Shown here one piece after another: positions 1 through 8,282 of a stretch of 29,009 nucleotides of DNA. How positions within the stretch are numbered: position 1 is the first letter of the stretch; each line of letters opens with the position of its first letter. The notes below the pieces were generated by a model. That model did no database searches. It was not told where the DNA came from and was given only the letters and a program-made list of their open reading frames with translations. The translations under genes were made by a program, and so were the position numbers. This DNA is from CAXQZM01 sp964228455 (lineage in GTDB: Bacteria > Pseudomonadota > Alphaproteobacteria > UBA7985), in NCBI GenBank assembly GCA_964228455.1, contig CAXQZM010000105.1:1-29009 (forward strand), given 5' to 3'.

Positions 1-1084
1 TGCCGTTGCCGCCCAAAATATCCCTAGCCTCACGGGCAACTGCAAGCGCTTGACCACAGTTCTGCCGCTTTATCATCGAAATCATTTCCGGAGCCGCATT
101 AGCTGAATCCATAAGACGACCCACCTGCAAAGCCGCTTGCAGCCCATATGCAATGTGCGTTTGCATTTCAGCTAGTTTATACTGAACCAGCTGTGTCTGA
201 GCCAATGGTTTCCCAAACTGCGCTCGATCAAGAGAATATTGTCGCGCTGTTCGCCAACATTGCTCGGCAGCGCCCATAACGCCCCAGGAAATTCCATATC
301 GCGCTCGATTTAAACAGCCAAATGGACCCTTCAAACCAGACACATTCGGCAAGAGAGCGTCATCACCGACTTCCACGTTATCTAGAACTATTTCGCCTGT
401 TACCGAAGCTCTCAAAGATAATTTACCTTCAATCTTTGGCGCGCTCAGGCCTCTCGTCCCCTTTTCCAAGATAAAGCCTTTTATGTTGCCCCCATGCGCA
501 TCTGACTTTGCCCAAACCACAAATACATCAGCGATGGGAGAATTAGATATCCACATTTTTGAGCCAGTAATGCGATAGCCCTCAGATGTTTTCTCTGCTC
601 GGGTGCGCATACTACCAGGATCAGAACCAGCATCAGGTTCTGTTAGGCCAAAGCAGCCAATCCATTTCCCAGTCGCCAGCTTAGGCAAATATTTTAACCG
701 CTGCTCTTCAGTACCATAGGCATAGATCGGATACATAACTAGAGACGATTGCACCGACATCATGGAGCGATATCCGCTATCAATCCGCTCGATTTCCCTC
801 GCAACGAGACCGTAGGACACGTAAGTCGCGCCGAGCCCTCCATATGCCTCCGGTATCGTTACGCCCAAAAGACCCATTTGGCCCATTTCCTCAAAGAGAT
901 CGGGTTCTACTTTTTCCTGTGAGAAAGCAGATTTCACACGATGCGCAAGGTTTTCAGCCGCAAATGATGCTGTTGCCTCTCTGAGCGAGACCTCCTCATC
1001 AGTCAGAAGTGAGTTAAGCTTCAACGGATCCGACCAATCGAAAGTCCCGAGGTCCGGTTTGCTTTGAGAGTCCAATTCCATCAT
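1..1084 (-). CDS. gcdH: Glutaryl-CoA dehydrogenase, 3' end cut by window edge
   Basis: Acyl-CoA dehydrogenase family flavoprotein that oxidatively decarboxylates glutaryl-CoA to crotonyl-CoA in lysine/tryptophan breakdown (family knowledge). Reading the minus strand gives 361 codons in one open frame, starting ATGATG at 1084/1081 and leaving the window at base 1. Seen directly: an N-terminal FDWSDPL segment, the YRSMMSVQSSLVMYPIYAYG block with the substrate-region Arg, GCFGLTEPDAGSDPGSM (FAD/substrate motif), PFGCLNRARYGISWGVMGAAE, and ARDILGGNG at the edge. These blocks follow human GCDH closely. The catalytic Glu near the C-terminus lies outside the window, so activity cannot be confirmed. 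No strong ribosome binding site is visible before either ATG. The divergent gene at 1225 is unrelated. Confidence 0.93.
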   Translation of the reverse strand, partial: MMELDSQSKPDLGTFDWSDPLKLNSLLTDEEVSLREATASFAAENLAHRVKSAFSQEKVEPDLFEEMGQMGLLGVTIPEAYGGLGATYVSYGLVAREIERIDSGYRSMMSVQSSLVMYPIYAYGTEEQRLKYLPKLATGKWIGCFGLTEPDAGSDPGSMRTRAEKTSEGYRITGSKMWISNSPIADVFVVWAKSDAHGGNIKGFILEKGTRGLSAPKIEGKLSLRASVTGEIVLDNVEVGDDALLPNVSGLKGPFGCLNRARYGISWGVMGAAEQCWRTARQYSLDRAQFGKPLAQTQLVQYKLAEMQTHIAYGLQAALQVGRLMDSANAAPEMISMIKRQNCGQALAVAREARDILGGNG

Positions 1085-1224
1085 AAAAGTCGTTTAACCC
1101 TCTATAGCGGTGTTGTCGATCCAATCGGAGCACAGGCGTCGAAAAGACGCGCGCCGATATTCTTACCTTCTATCCAAGATGACCGATCAAACTTGATGTC
1201 ATCCATTATATCTTGCAAGCTCGC

Positions 1225-1644
1225 ATGATGAAATACTTCAGATTTACCATCTGCATCGCGTTAATTCTAGCTCCGCTATTTACCCATGCACAACTTAACC
1301 AAGACGCTATGCCTGACGATGAGATTTTTGCATTCTTGTCAGGTAATACTATTGGAGCGCATGACTGGAACACCGATGGCACTTTCAGCTATGAATATCA
1401 CGGCATAAATGGCGAGGCTATATGGCGAGAGGGTGAGGATATATTGGTGGGTCAGTATCGGATAGAGAATAGTAGTGTTTGCTACACTTATGAAGAAAGC
1501 GAACTTGAAGACTGGTTTTGCTGGGATTTTAAGCGTGATCGCCGAACTGGCGATGTCTATCAATGGGCAGATTATGGGGACTACTACAGACTATACATTT
1601 TTGGCGCGGGCGATTTGGTTAGCGACCCCGACTTAGCGGAGTAG
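1225..1644 (+). CDS. Small secreted protein of unknown function
   Basis: About 139 residues. An in-frame TTG lies at 1213, but the ATG at 1225 (or its neighbour at 1228) gives a cleaner start: MMKYFRFTICIALILAPLFTHAQ is a typical signal peptide with likely cleavage after THA, so the product should be exported to the periplasm. The mature part has repeated aromatic residues and two cysteines about 13 residues apart (VCYTYE and FCWDF), in a layout reminiscent of small periplasmic proteins of the DUF995 type (GxYRI, then a Cys strand). That resemblance is weak and from memory. No recognisable Shine-Dalgarno sequence precedes it. It is convergent with the lysR gene, whose stop begins two bases after this stop. 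Confidence 0.6.
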   Translation: MMKYFRFTICIALILAPLFTHAQLNQDAMPDDEIFAFLSGNTIGAHDWNTDGTFSYEYHGINGEAIWREGEDILVGQYRIENSSVCYTYEESELEDWFCWDFKRDRRTGDVYQWADYGDYYRLYIFGAGDLVSDPDLAE

Positions 1645-1645
1645 A

Positions 1646-2527
1646 CTAGGAAGATGCACCAAGAATCCAAGCCCGAACTGCACTAACTTGAGGCCGCTCC
1701 GACGCGGCCCGTGACCAAATCAAGTCGTGGCTTAACCCCGTATGCCACTCCAAGGTACCCACGCGCACAAGCATACCTCTTGCAATTGGCGCATCCACAA
1801 TATGAGACCAGCCCAGTGCCACCCCTTCCCCAGCCATAGCGGCTTGTATTACCAAAGCATAATCGTTGAGTCGTAATCCTGAAACGTTAGGGCGTTGGCT
1901 CATATTCATTGCCTTAAAGAAATCTGCCCAGCCCGGGCGTGGACGGTTTGGCTCCTCCAGGTGAATTAATCTTCGTGACGACCAATCCTCAGATAAGTCA
2001 AAGGTTGGTGCTGCCACAGGAAAAAGAACGTCCGGAGCCAGATTAGCAGCTGAATAACCTGGCCATACACCCTTGCCCCTGCGCACAGACAAGTCTGCGT
2101 TTTCATCTTTTAAATCTAAATCTCGATCTGTAGTCTGCAATCGCAAATCAATGTCGGGGTGTTCCTTTTGAAACTCCCCAAGACGAGGAACAAACCAATG
2201 ATTAGCGAACGCAGTTGAGCATGATAATGTCACATGTTGCCCTAAGCCCTGCTTATTCAAACTAGCTACACAACGTTCTAAACTATCGAAAGCGTCACGA
2301 GCCTCGAGATACAGCTCTCGTCCTCGCGCAGTAAGACTAATGCGGCGATGATTACGCCTAAATAATGAAACCTCTAGTTGGCTCTCTAATTGCTTTATTG
2401 CGAAGCTAACTGCTGGCTGGGTCACTCCTAGCTCTTTAGCTGATTTTGTGAAAGAGGCATGGCGGGCGGCAGCTTCAAATGCAAGAATTTGCCTAATATA
2501 ACCATGAACTTTACGTCGCTTCCTCAT
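1646..2527 (-). CDS. LysR-family transcriptional regulator (GcvA-like)
   Basis: 293 residues, the usual LysR length. Residues about 9-68 form the winged helix-turn-helix: ILAFEAAARHASFTKSAKEL followed by GVTQPAVSFAIKQLE and LFRR. The rest is a periplasmic-binding-protein-like effector domain, including STAFANHWFVPRL and the DLSVRRGKGVWPG strand typical of GcvA-type members. The ATG at 2527 sits inside an inverted repeat (2524-2542), which suggests autoregulation. It is divergent from the MttB-like methyltransferase gene with 90 bp between starts, the classical arrangement for a LysR regulator and its target. By inference it controls the mttB-like/dmgdh-like pair, with a methylated amine or its product as effector. 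Confidence 0.9.
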   Translation of the reverse strand: MRKRRKVHGYIRQILAFEAAARHASFTKSAKELGVTQPAVSFAIKQLESQLEVSLFRRNHRRISLTARGRELYLEARDAFDSLERCVASLNKQGLGQHVTLSCSTAFANHWFVPRLGEFQKEHPDIDLRLQTTDRDLDLKDENADLSVRRGKGVWPGYSAANLAPDVLFPVAAPTFDLSEDWSSRRLIHLEEPNRPRPGWADFFKAMNMSQRPNVSGLRLNDYALVIQAAMAGEGVALGWSHIVDAPIARGMLVRVGTLEWHTGLSHDLIWSRAASERPQVSAVRAWILGASS

Positions 2528-2591
2528 AAGTTTTTCTTATGATAAAACTAAGATTATTTCAAGGTTACGGTAGCTAGCTTATGAGGCTAAG
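2524..2591. promoter_or_regulatory. Divergent lysR / mttB-like promoter with inverted repeat
   Basis: A perfect 7-bp inverted repeat, TCATAAG-N5-CTTATGA, spans 2524-2542 and overlaps the lysR start codon. CTTATGA recurs at 2578-2584, each time followed shortly by CTAAG (2548-2552 and 2587-2591). Repeated half-sites in a short divergent gap fit LysR binding (T-N11-A type dyads). Calling this the operator is inference. Confidence 0.5.
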
Positions 2592-2617
2592 TAGGTATGC
2601 TACAGTAAGGAAACTTT

Positions 2618-4126
2618 ATGCCACGACGCACCCGCGCTGCCTCCGCCCGAGTAGCGGTCAATGAGCCACCGGCTTTCATAAAGCGAAAACTCCCCTTTTT
2701 CGAGGCCTTGGATGAAGAGAGCTTACTCAAAATTGAAGAACAAGCAGATTGGCTCATGGAAAATGTGGGACTCGAATTTCGCGACGACCCACTAGCGCTA
2801 GAACACTGGAGAAAAGCTGGAGCCAAAGTAGAAAATACTCGAGTGATCGCTGATTCCCAGATGATACGAGAGCTAATGAAGACGATACCCCCAAAGTTCC
2901 AACAAGTTGCAAGGAACCCAAGACGGTCCGTAATGATTGGAGAAGAAAACCAGGTATTTGCTCCGATATACGGTGCGCCCTTCTGCCGAGATCTTAAAAA
3001 TGGTCGCCGTTATGGGACGATGACCGATTTAGAAAAATTGGTGAAATTAACTCAATCACTAGACTCGCTTCATCATACTGGTTTGGTGATTGTAGAGCCT
3101 TGCGATGTTCCAGTTTCTAAAAGACATCTGGACATGCTCTACCTGCATATGCGCTTCACAGATAAACCTGGTCTCGGCGCGATAACTGAGATGGAAAGGG
3201 CTCAAGATAGCATTGATATGGCGCGCATTCTCCATGGCAAACAAACATTTGATAATAATTGCGTAATAATGGGGAACGTCAACACTAACTCTCCTCTACT
3301 AGTTGATCGTGTAGTGACACAGGCAATTCAAACTTACTGCGGCAATGGTCAGGGTATTGTCGTAGTTCCGTTCATCCTAAGCGGAGCAATGGGCCCAGTA
3401 ACCACGGCTGCATCGATCGCGCAGGCTGTGGCAGAAGCTATGGTTTGTGGAGCATACACGCAAATCGTTCGTCCCGGCGCACCATTTGTGATGGGTAATT
3501 TCCTTTCTTCAATGTCGCTTAAATCAGGAGCTCCAACCTTTGGAATGCCTGAGCCAACAATCTCGAATTATGTAATAGGCCAACTCGCTCGTCGGCTAAA
3601 GGTTCCTCTTCGCTGCGGAGGCTCCCTTACCGCTTCAAAAATTGCTGACGCCCAAGCTGCTTCGGAGAGCGCTGACTCGATGCATTCAACCGCACTTGCA
3701 GGTGCAAACTTCGTACTTCATTCGGCAGGATGGCTTGAAGGCGGACTATGCACAGGCTTTGAAAAGCTTGTAATTGATGCAGACCGCCTGGGAGCATACC
3801 AAAAACTCCTGGGTGGACTTGACCTTTCAAACAACGCACTCGGAAGATCAGCCTATGATGACGTGGAACCAGCCGGGCACTTCCTAGGGTCTGGGCACAC
3901 AATGGCCAACTACACGACCGCGTTTTATGAACCGGCTTTATCAGACTCAGAGAATGTAGAGAGCTGGGAAGAGCGCGGTTCACTTGACATGAACCAACGC
4001 GCGTTCAATCGCTGGAATAAAGTACTGAGTGATTATGACGCACCACATCTGGATGCGTCGATAGATGAAGAGCTGAAAGATTACGTGGCTAGGCGAAAAT
4101 CTGAGCTACCGGACGCCTGGTATTAA
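2618..4126 (+). CDS. MttB-family (COG5598-type) methyltransferase, non-pyrrolysine
   Basis: 502 residues, matching the trimethylamine-methyltransferase MttB family. Founding members move a methyl group from trimethylamine to a corrinoid protein and read through an amber codon for pyrrolysine. This gene is open throughout, so it belongs to the non-pyrrolysine branch, some of whose members act on glycine betaine, proline betaine or carnitine. Family-like features seen are the N-terminal helical part (EEQADWLMENVGLEFRDDP), the central barrel stretch GPVTTAASIAQAVAEAMVCG, and the C-terminal SAGWLEGGLCTGFEKLVIDA. AGGA at seven bases before the ATG supports the start. It is followed after 31 bp by a dimethylglycine-dehydrogenase-like gene. 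No corrinoid protein or reductive-activase gene is in the window, so the methyl acceptor is open. Exact substrate unknown. Confidence 0.88.
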   Translation: MPRRTRAASARVAVNEPPAFIKRKLPFFEALDEESLLKIEEQADWLMENVGLEFRDDPLALEHWRKAGAKVENTRVIADSQMIRELMKTIPPKFQQVARNPRRSVMIGEENQVFAPIYGAPFCRDLKNGRRYGTMTDLEKLVKLTQSLDSLHHTGLVIVEPCDVPVSKRHLDMLYLHMRFTDKPGLGAITEMERAQDSIDMARILHGKQTFDNNCVIMGNVNTNSPLLVDRVVTQAIQTYCGNGQGIVVVPFILSGAMGPVTTAASIAQAVAEAMVCGAYTQIVRPGAPFVMGNFLSSMSLKSGAPTFGMPEPTISNYVIGQLARRLKVPLRCGGSLTASKIADAQAASESADSMHSTALAGANFVLHSAGWLEGGLCTGFEKLVIDADRLGAYQKLLGGLDLSNNALGRSAYDDVEPAGHFLGSGHTMANYTTAFYEPALSDSENVESWEERGSLDMNQRAFNRWNKVLSDYDAPHLDASIDEELKDYVARRKSELPDAWY

Positions 4127-4157
4127 ATGCCAAAAGCTATTTCATGGGACACTTATA

Positions 4158-6635
4158 ATGAATGACAAACAAGCACAATCTACCCTCAACAGACAAATAG
4201 ACGATGGTACGCGAGGCAAACAAATACCGTCACACGCGAAAGTTGTAATAATCGGCGGGGGCGTAGTCGGGTGCTCCATTTTATTCCACTTAGCAAAATT
4301 TGGCTGGAAGGATGTCGTCCTTTTGGAACGGGATGAGCTAACCTCTGGATCCTCTTGGCATGCGGCTGGCCAAATCCATACAATCTCGTCCGACCCAAAT
4401 ATCTCCCGCCTGCAAGGGTACACAATAGATTTGTATAAAGAGATTGAGGAAACTTCCGGACATAGTGTTGGACTTCATATGACCGGGGGATTCTATCTTG
4501 CATCCAATCAAACTTGGTATGATTACCTAAAACGCGAACGCTCAAAAGCACGCTATATGGGGCTTTCTCAAGAATTCATTTCTCCAAAAGAAGTGGCCGA
4601 CCGCCACCCTCTAATTAACCCGGAGCACTATCTTGCGGCCCTATGGGATGATCAAGATGGAGACTTGGATCCCTCGGGAGCGACTTATGCATTTGCTAAA
4701 TCTGCTCGTATTCATGGCGCTCAATATTTCACTCATACGCCTGTAATTGACCTGAAACAGCGAGCCGACAGCTCCTGGGATGTATTCACACCTCAGGGCA
4801 ATATTAATGCCGAGCATGTGGTCAATTGCGGCGGTTTATGGGCTCGCGAAGTTGGGAGAATGCAGGGCCTTCATATCCCGGTTCAGCCGATGGAACACCA
4901 TTACCTGCTGACCGAAAAGATAGATGCTGTCGCTGCCGCCAAGAACCGGCTTCCGTGCGGAATTGATTACGAGGCAAATATTTATTTCCGTCAAGAGCGC
5001 GATGGAATGCTACTTGGCACATATGAGCCAGTGGCCACGCCGTGGCAAGTGAACGGAACACCCATGGATTTTGGGCATGAACTATTAGAACCCAATTTAG
5101 AAGCAATTGCTGACCGACTTGAGCTAGCCTTTGAGCGCGTACCTGCATTGGGAGAAGCTGGAATTCGAACAACGATTAATGGCCCATTCACCTTTGGGCC
5201 AGACGGAAACCCCATGATTGGACCAGTGCCAGGAGTAAAGAACTGTTGGGTCGCTGTCGGTGTAATGGCTGGGTTCTGTCAGGGTGGTGGCGTTGGATTA
5301 AGCATGGCAGAGTGGATGATTGATGGAGAACCAAGCATTGACGTATGGGCTATGGATGCAGCACGTTTTGGTGACTGGACATCTCCTGACTGGGGCACGG
5401 TCAAATCAACTGAGAATTATGAACGTCGTTTCGTAATGACGTTCCCTAATGAATCTCTTCCAAAAGGACGAAAACAGAAAACAACGGCAATCTATGATCG
5501 GCTTGTAGCAAAAGGAGCCGTGATGGATGCTAGCTTTGGATTGGAGAACGCCCAGTGGTTTGCCAATGATCCGAACGACGCTCATGAAGAGCCAACCTTC
5601 CACAGATCCAGAGCTCATGACTATGTTGGCCAAGAATGTGCTGCTGTTCGAAATGCAGTTGGTGCCATAGAGATCGCAAACTTTGCTAAACATGAATTTA
5701 AAGGCGCGGGTGCGCGAGTTTTCTTGGATCACTTACTGGCGGGCAGGATACCTCGTGAGGGTCGCTTGGCTCTGACACCGATGCTCACAGATAAAGGAAA
5801 GCTTTATGGCGATTTGACCATTACCTGCTTGGGTGAGGAGCACTTTATGCTTTTCGGGTCGGGCGTGATGCAGGAAGCTCATAAACGCTGGTTTTTAAGC
5901 CGGTTACCCGACAAAGGCGTAACTTATCAAAATGTCTCTGATAACTATCATGGGATTGCTATTTCAGGACCGCGCTCTCGTTCTTTGCTACAAAAAATCT
6001 GCCGGGACGACTGTTCTACGGAAGGCCTTAAGTTCCGAGACTCACGCAAAACTTTTGTCGGCGGCGTACCATGTATACTTAATCGTGTGTCATTCTCCGG
6101 AGAGCTTGGATACGAAATCTACTGCGCACCCCATTTTCAGCTTCGGTTAGCCGAAGCAATTGAAGAAGCAGGAGCAGAGCATGGACTAAAGTGGTATGGC
6201 GCCAGAGCGCTGATGTCCTTGCGCCTTGAAAAAGGATGGGGAGCCTGGGGGCTCGACTTTCGACCTGACTTTACCGCAGCAGAGTCTGGCCTAGACGCCT
6301 TTATAAAGTGGGATAAGGATTTTGTTGGAAAAGGGGCAGCCCTAAAAGAGAAACAAAAAGGTCCTAAAAAACGACTAGTGTCTCTCGTGATTGAATCTGA
6401 AAATACTGACGTTTCTAATGATGAAGCAATAATGAATGGCGATAAAGCAATTGGGTATATTTCTTCAGGTGGCTTTGCCCATCATGTTGGCAAGTCTATG
6501 GCCTTAGGCTACATTCCTTCAAATTTAGCCTATCCTGACAGTCAACTTGAAGTTGAAATCCTTGGCGCACGTTATCCCGCAGTTGTATTGGGGGAACCAA
6601 TTTATGATGCGAATGGCGGCAAGATGAGAAGCTAA
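4158..6635 (+). CDS. Dimethylglycine/sarcosine dehydrogenase-like flavoprotein with GcvT domain
   Basis: 825 residues. Residues about 28-385 are a DAO-type FAD domain: IIGGGVVG (33-38) binds the dinucleotide, and GSSWHAAG places His68 where DMGDH family enzymes attach FAD covalently. A linker (FAO_M type) follows, then a GcvT/aminomethyltransferase-like region from about 480 to the end, ending LGYIP..LAYPDSQLEVEILG. In this family the flavin domain removes an N-methyl group and the GcvT part passes the one-carbon unit to tetrahydrofolate. Next to the MttB-like protein it would take the demethylated product, for example dimethylglycine from betaine, which is an inference. No strong ribosome binding site; coupling to the upstream gene is likely. 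Sarcosine or another N-methyl amine is an equally possible substrate. Confidence 0.88.
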   Translation: MNDKQAQSTLNRQIDDGTRGKQIPSHAKVVIIGGGVVGCSILFHLAKFGWKDVVLLERDELTSGSSWHAAGQIHTISSDPNISRLQGYTIDLYKEIEETSGHSVGLHMTGGFYLASNQTWYDYLKRERSKARYMGLSQEFISPKEVADRHPLINPEHYLAALWDDQDGDLDPSGATYAFAKSARIHGAQYFTHTPVIDLKQRADSSWDVFTPQGNINAEHVVNCGGLWAREVGRMQGLHIPVQPMEHHYLLTEKIDAVAAAKNRLPCGIDYEANIYFRQERDGMLLGTYEPVATPWQVNGTPMDFGHELLEPNLEAIADRLELAFERVPALGEAGIRTTINGPFTFGPDGNPMIGPVPGVKNCWVAVGVMAGFCQGGGVGLSMAEWMIDGEPSIDVWAMDAARFGDWTSPDWGTVKSTENYERRFVMTFPNESLPKGRKQKTTAIYDRLVAKGAVMDASFGLENAQWFANDPNDAHEEPTFHRSRAHDYVGQECAAVRNAVGAIEIANFAKHEFKGAGARVFLDHLLAGRIPREGRLALTPMLTDKGKLYGDLTITCLGEEHFMLFGSGVMQEAHKRWFLSRLPDKGVTYQNVSDNYHGIAISGPRSRSLLQKICRDDCSTEGLKFRDSRKTFVGGVPCILNRVSFSGELGYEIYCAPHFQLRLAEAIEEAGAEHGLKWYGARALMSLRLEKGWGAWGLDFRPDFTAAESGLDAFIKWDKDFVGKGAALKEKQKGPKKRLVSLVIESENTDVSNDEAIMNGDKAIGYISSGGFAHHVGKSMALGYIPSNLAYPDSQLEVEILGARYPAVVLGEPIYDANGGKMRS

Positions 6636-6680
6636 ATGTTTGCAGTTTTGTCAGAAGAGGCGGTCAATTGAATGTCAAAC

Positions 6681-6848
6681 CTAGGGGGCTACTCGCTCAA
6701 AAACCTGTCCGCAATATGAGCAGGTAATTCGTTTTTCTTCGGCCTTGAACTCAAAATATACTTTTGGGTGTCCAAGCGCACCACCACCCCCGTCACAACT
6801 AATCCGTTTGCTTGATGTCTCTATAACTTTTGGAGGCGCGCTATTCAT
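6681..6848 (-). CDS. Zinc-finger domain protein (NDUFS6-like CHCC family)
   Basis: 55 residues from the ATG at 6848. The frame can be extended to a TTG at 6884, but AAGGGCG eight bases before 6848 supports the shorter form. The motif RISCDGGGGALGHPKVY plus ITCSYCGQVF gives four zinc ligands, Cys18, His27, Cys43 and Cys46. This is the CHCC pattern of the short bacterial relatives of mitochondrial complex I subunit NDUFS6, common in Alphaproteobacteria. A link to respiratory-complex assembly is by homology only. It is convergent with the flavoprotein gene, whose stop lies 45 bp away. Confidence 0.85.
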   Translation of the reverse strand: MNSAPPKVIETSSKRISCDGGGGALGHPKVYFEFKAEEKRITCSYCGQVFERVAP

Positions 6849-6997
6849 AGAAGCGCCCTTATGAAAATAGGCACTGCCTTTCAACTAGGTTTTAAATTAT
6901 CACAGCTGAATTAGAGACCAATCGGTGTTTTGGTAAAAACGTTACCCGTGAACCTTACAACTAAGAAATGCCGCGAGCTAAGTGATCAATCTTCATG

Positions 6998-8089
6998 CTA
7001 TGATCCAGGCTTTAGCCAATTCATCAACCACGGTAGAGAAAAGAATATGAGCAGAATTCTAATCGTGTGGTGAAAAGCAATGAACGCCAATGCTGCGTCA
7101 AAACCAAAAATTAAAGCAAGCAGTGTAACTTCGTAAAGCCCCCCTGGGATAAACGCTAATATCATTTCAAGAATATCAATTCCAAGGAACGTACTAACTA
7201 GAAAAGCTACAAGTACATATGCTCCTATCAATAAAACCGCTGTTACAAAACCATCGAGAAGGCCTAACCCAACATCACGAAGCGGCACTCGCGATAAGCG
7301 TGCACCGATCGAGCCTGCTATAAATACTTGAGCTATCAGGACAAACTCTCCCAGCCGGGGAATATGAACCACATCCAGCACATGTAAAATACTCGATAAA
7401 ATTAGAGGACCAAGCAAATGTGGCATTGGCACTCGAAGCAACTGCCCACCAAAAAAGCCAGCAAAACCAACCAAAACTAGCTCCAATGGCACTGTCCATG
7501 GCTGCTCAATTAATCTTGGTAACTGATCTTGCGCAATATACGATGCCTCAACACCTCCGGGCCCACTAGTGAAAGCTAACATGAGAGGCATTGAAACAAA
7601 TACTGCCACAACGCGACAGAGGTGCACTAGCGCCACAGCATAATCTTTATCGGTGTATTCATGAGCGATAGCAGCTATATCTGCCTGACCCCCAGGCAGG
7701 GCGGATAAGATAGCCTGAGGCATTGGCTGGCGCCTAATACCTCGAAGATAAAGAAGCCCGAGGGTGGTTGCAGTAATAGTTGCAGCAATCATGGCAAGAA
7801 CAGAGGGCCACCAAGCTACTGCCTGCCGAAACACATCTACCGAGAGAGTGCCGCCAATGAGCGTTGCTAGGCCTAGAACAATAAACTTATAGAACCATCG
7901 TGGTGTGCCGAGATATTGCTGTGTTACAGGGACAAAGGCGCCGACAAGCCAGGCTCCAAAAAGACTTCCCAACATGTATGGTGCGGGCGCACCTAATGCT
8001 CTCATACAAGTGCCCCCAGCAATGCCGACAACAGCTGTGATGATTATTCGGGATAAATGATCTTTAAGAAGTGGTTTTAAGTGCCTCAC
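6998..8089 (-). CDS. AbrB-family membrane protein (putative transporter or regulator)
   Basis: 363 hydrophobic residues with about ten predicted membrane spans. The protein shows the internal duplication of the AbrB/YdgE-type membrane family (often mis-annotated as ammonia monooxygenase). Each half has a PGG helix break: ALPGGQADIAAI in the first and FIPGGLYEVTLLAL in the second. It begins with GTG at 8089, and no good ATG lies near the N-terminus. No substrate is proven for this family, but members often sit next to tripartite carboxylate transporters or catabolic genes. It lies downstream of the FAH and aldolase genes on the same strand, so co-expression is possible, although the 193-bp gap holds a hairpin. 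Confidence 0.82.
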   Translation of the reverse strand: MRHLKPLLKDHLSRIIITAVVGIAGGTCMRALGAPAPYMLGSLFGAWLVGAFVPVTQQYLGTPRWFYKFIVLGLATLIGGTLSVDVFRQAVAWWPSVLAMIAATITATTLGLLYLRGIRRQPMPQAILSALPGGQADIAAIAHEYTDKDYAVALVHLCRVVAVFVSMPLMLAFTSGPGGVEASYIAQDQLPRLIEQPWTVPLELVLVGFAGFFGGQLLRVPMPHLLGPLILSSILHVLDVVHIPRLGEFVLIAQVFIAGSIGARLSRVPLRDVGLGLLDGFVTAVLLIGAYVLVAFLVSTFLGIDILEMILAFIPGGLYEVTLLALIFGFDAALAFIAFHHTIRILLIFFSLPWLMNWLKPGS

Positions 8090-8195
8090 AACTATTGGTT
8101 AGAGGTGGCGAGCACTTGTTACAACAACACCCTCTGCATTTCACATGTTATGACATTATGATTTAGTCGACTGGGACCGCCACACAAAAGAATGA

Positions 8196-8237
8196 AGCTC
8201 TATGCCTTCAACCAGTTTTTTGAATACTGGCATAGCT
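8196..8237 (-). terminator. Stem-loop downstream of FAH-family gene
   Basis: TATGCC (8201-8206) pairs with GGCATA (8229-8234), and flanking AGC/GCT extends the stem across a two-base bulge. In the minus direction it follows the FAH gene stop (8283) by about 45 bases and is followed by a modest T-rich stretch. A weak intrinsic terminator or mRNA-end hairpin is plausible, not certain. Confidence 0.35.
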
Positions 8238-8282
8238 TTCAAAGCCTAGTTAGGCGGATCCGGGGGCAGAGGAACACCTAAC

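Noticed and set aside
1339..1563. Antisense 74-aa frame and similar long frames opposite real genes
   Set aside because: These are shadows of coding sequence, with no ribosome binding sites or family motifs.
2528..2617. Cobalamin or glycine riboswitch before the methyltransferase gene
   Set aside because: Only 90 bp are available, and no B12-box or glycine aptamer core is visible.
2618..4126. Pyrrolysine-containing MttB
   Set aside because: The frame is open for 502 codons with no internal amber codon, and no pylB/C/D/S/T genes are seen.
8090..8282. tRNA or small RNA gene in the AbrB/FAH gap
   Set aside because: No TTCGAAT-type T-loop or cloverleaf is found; only the stem-loop at 8196-8237 is supported.
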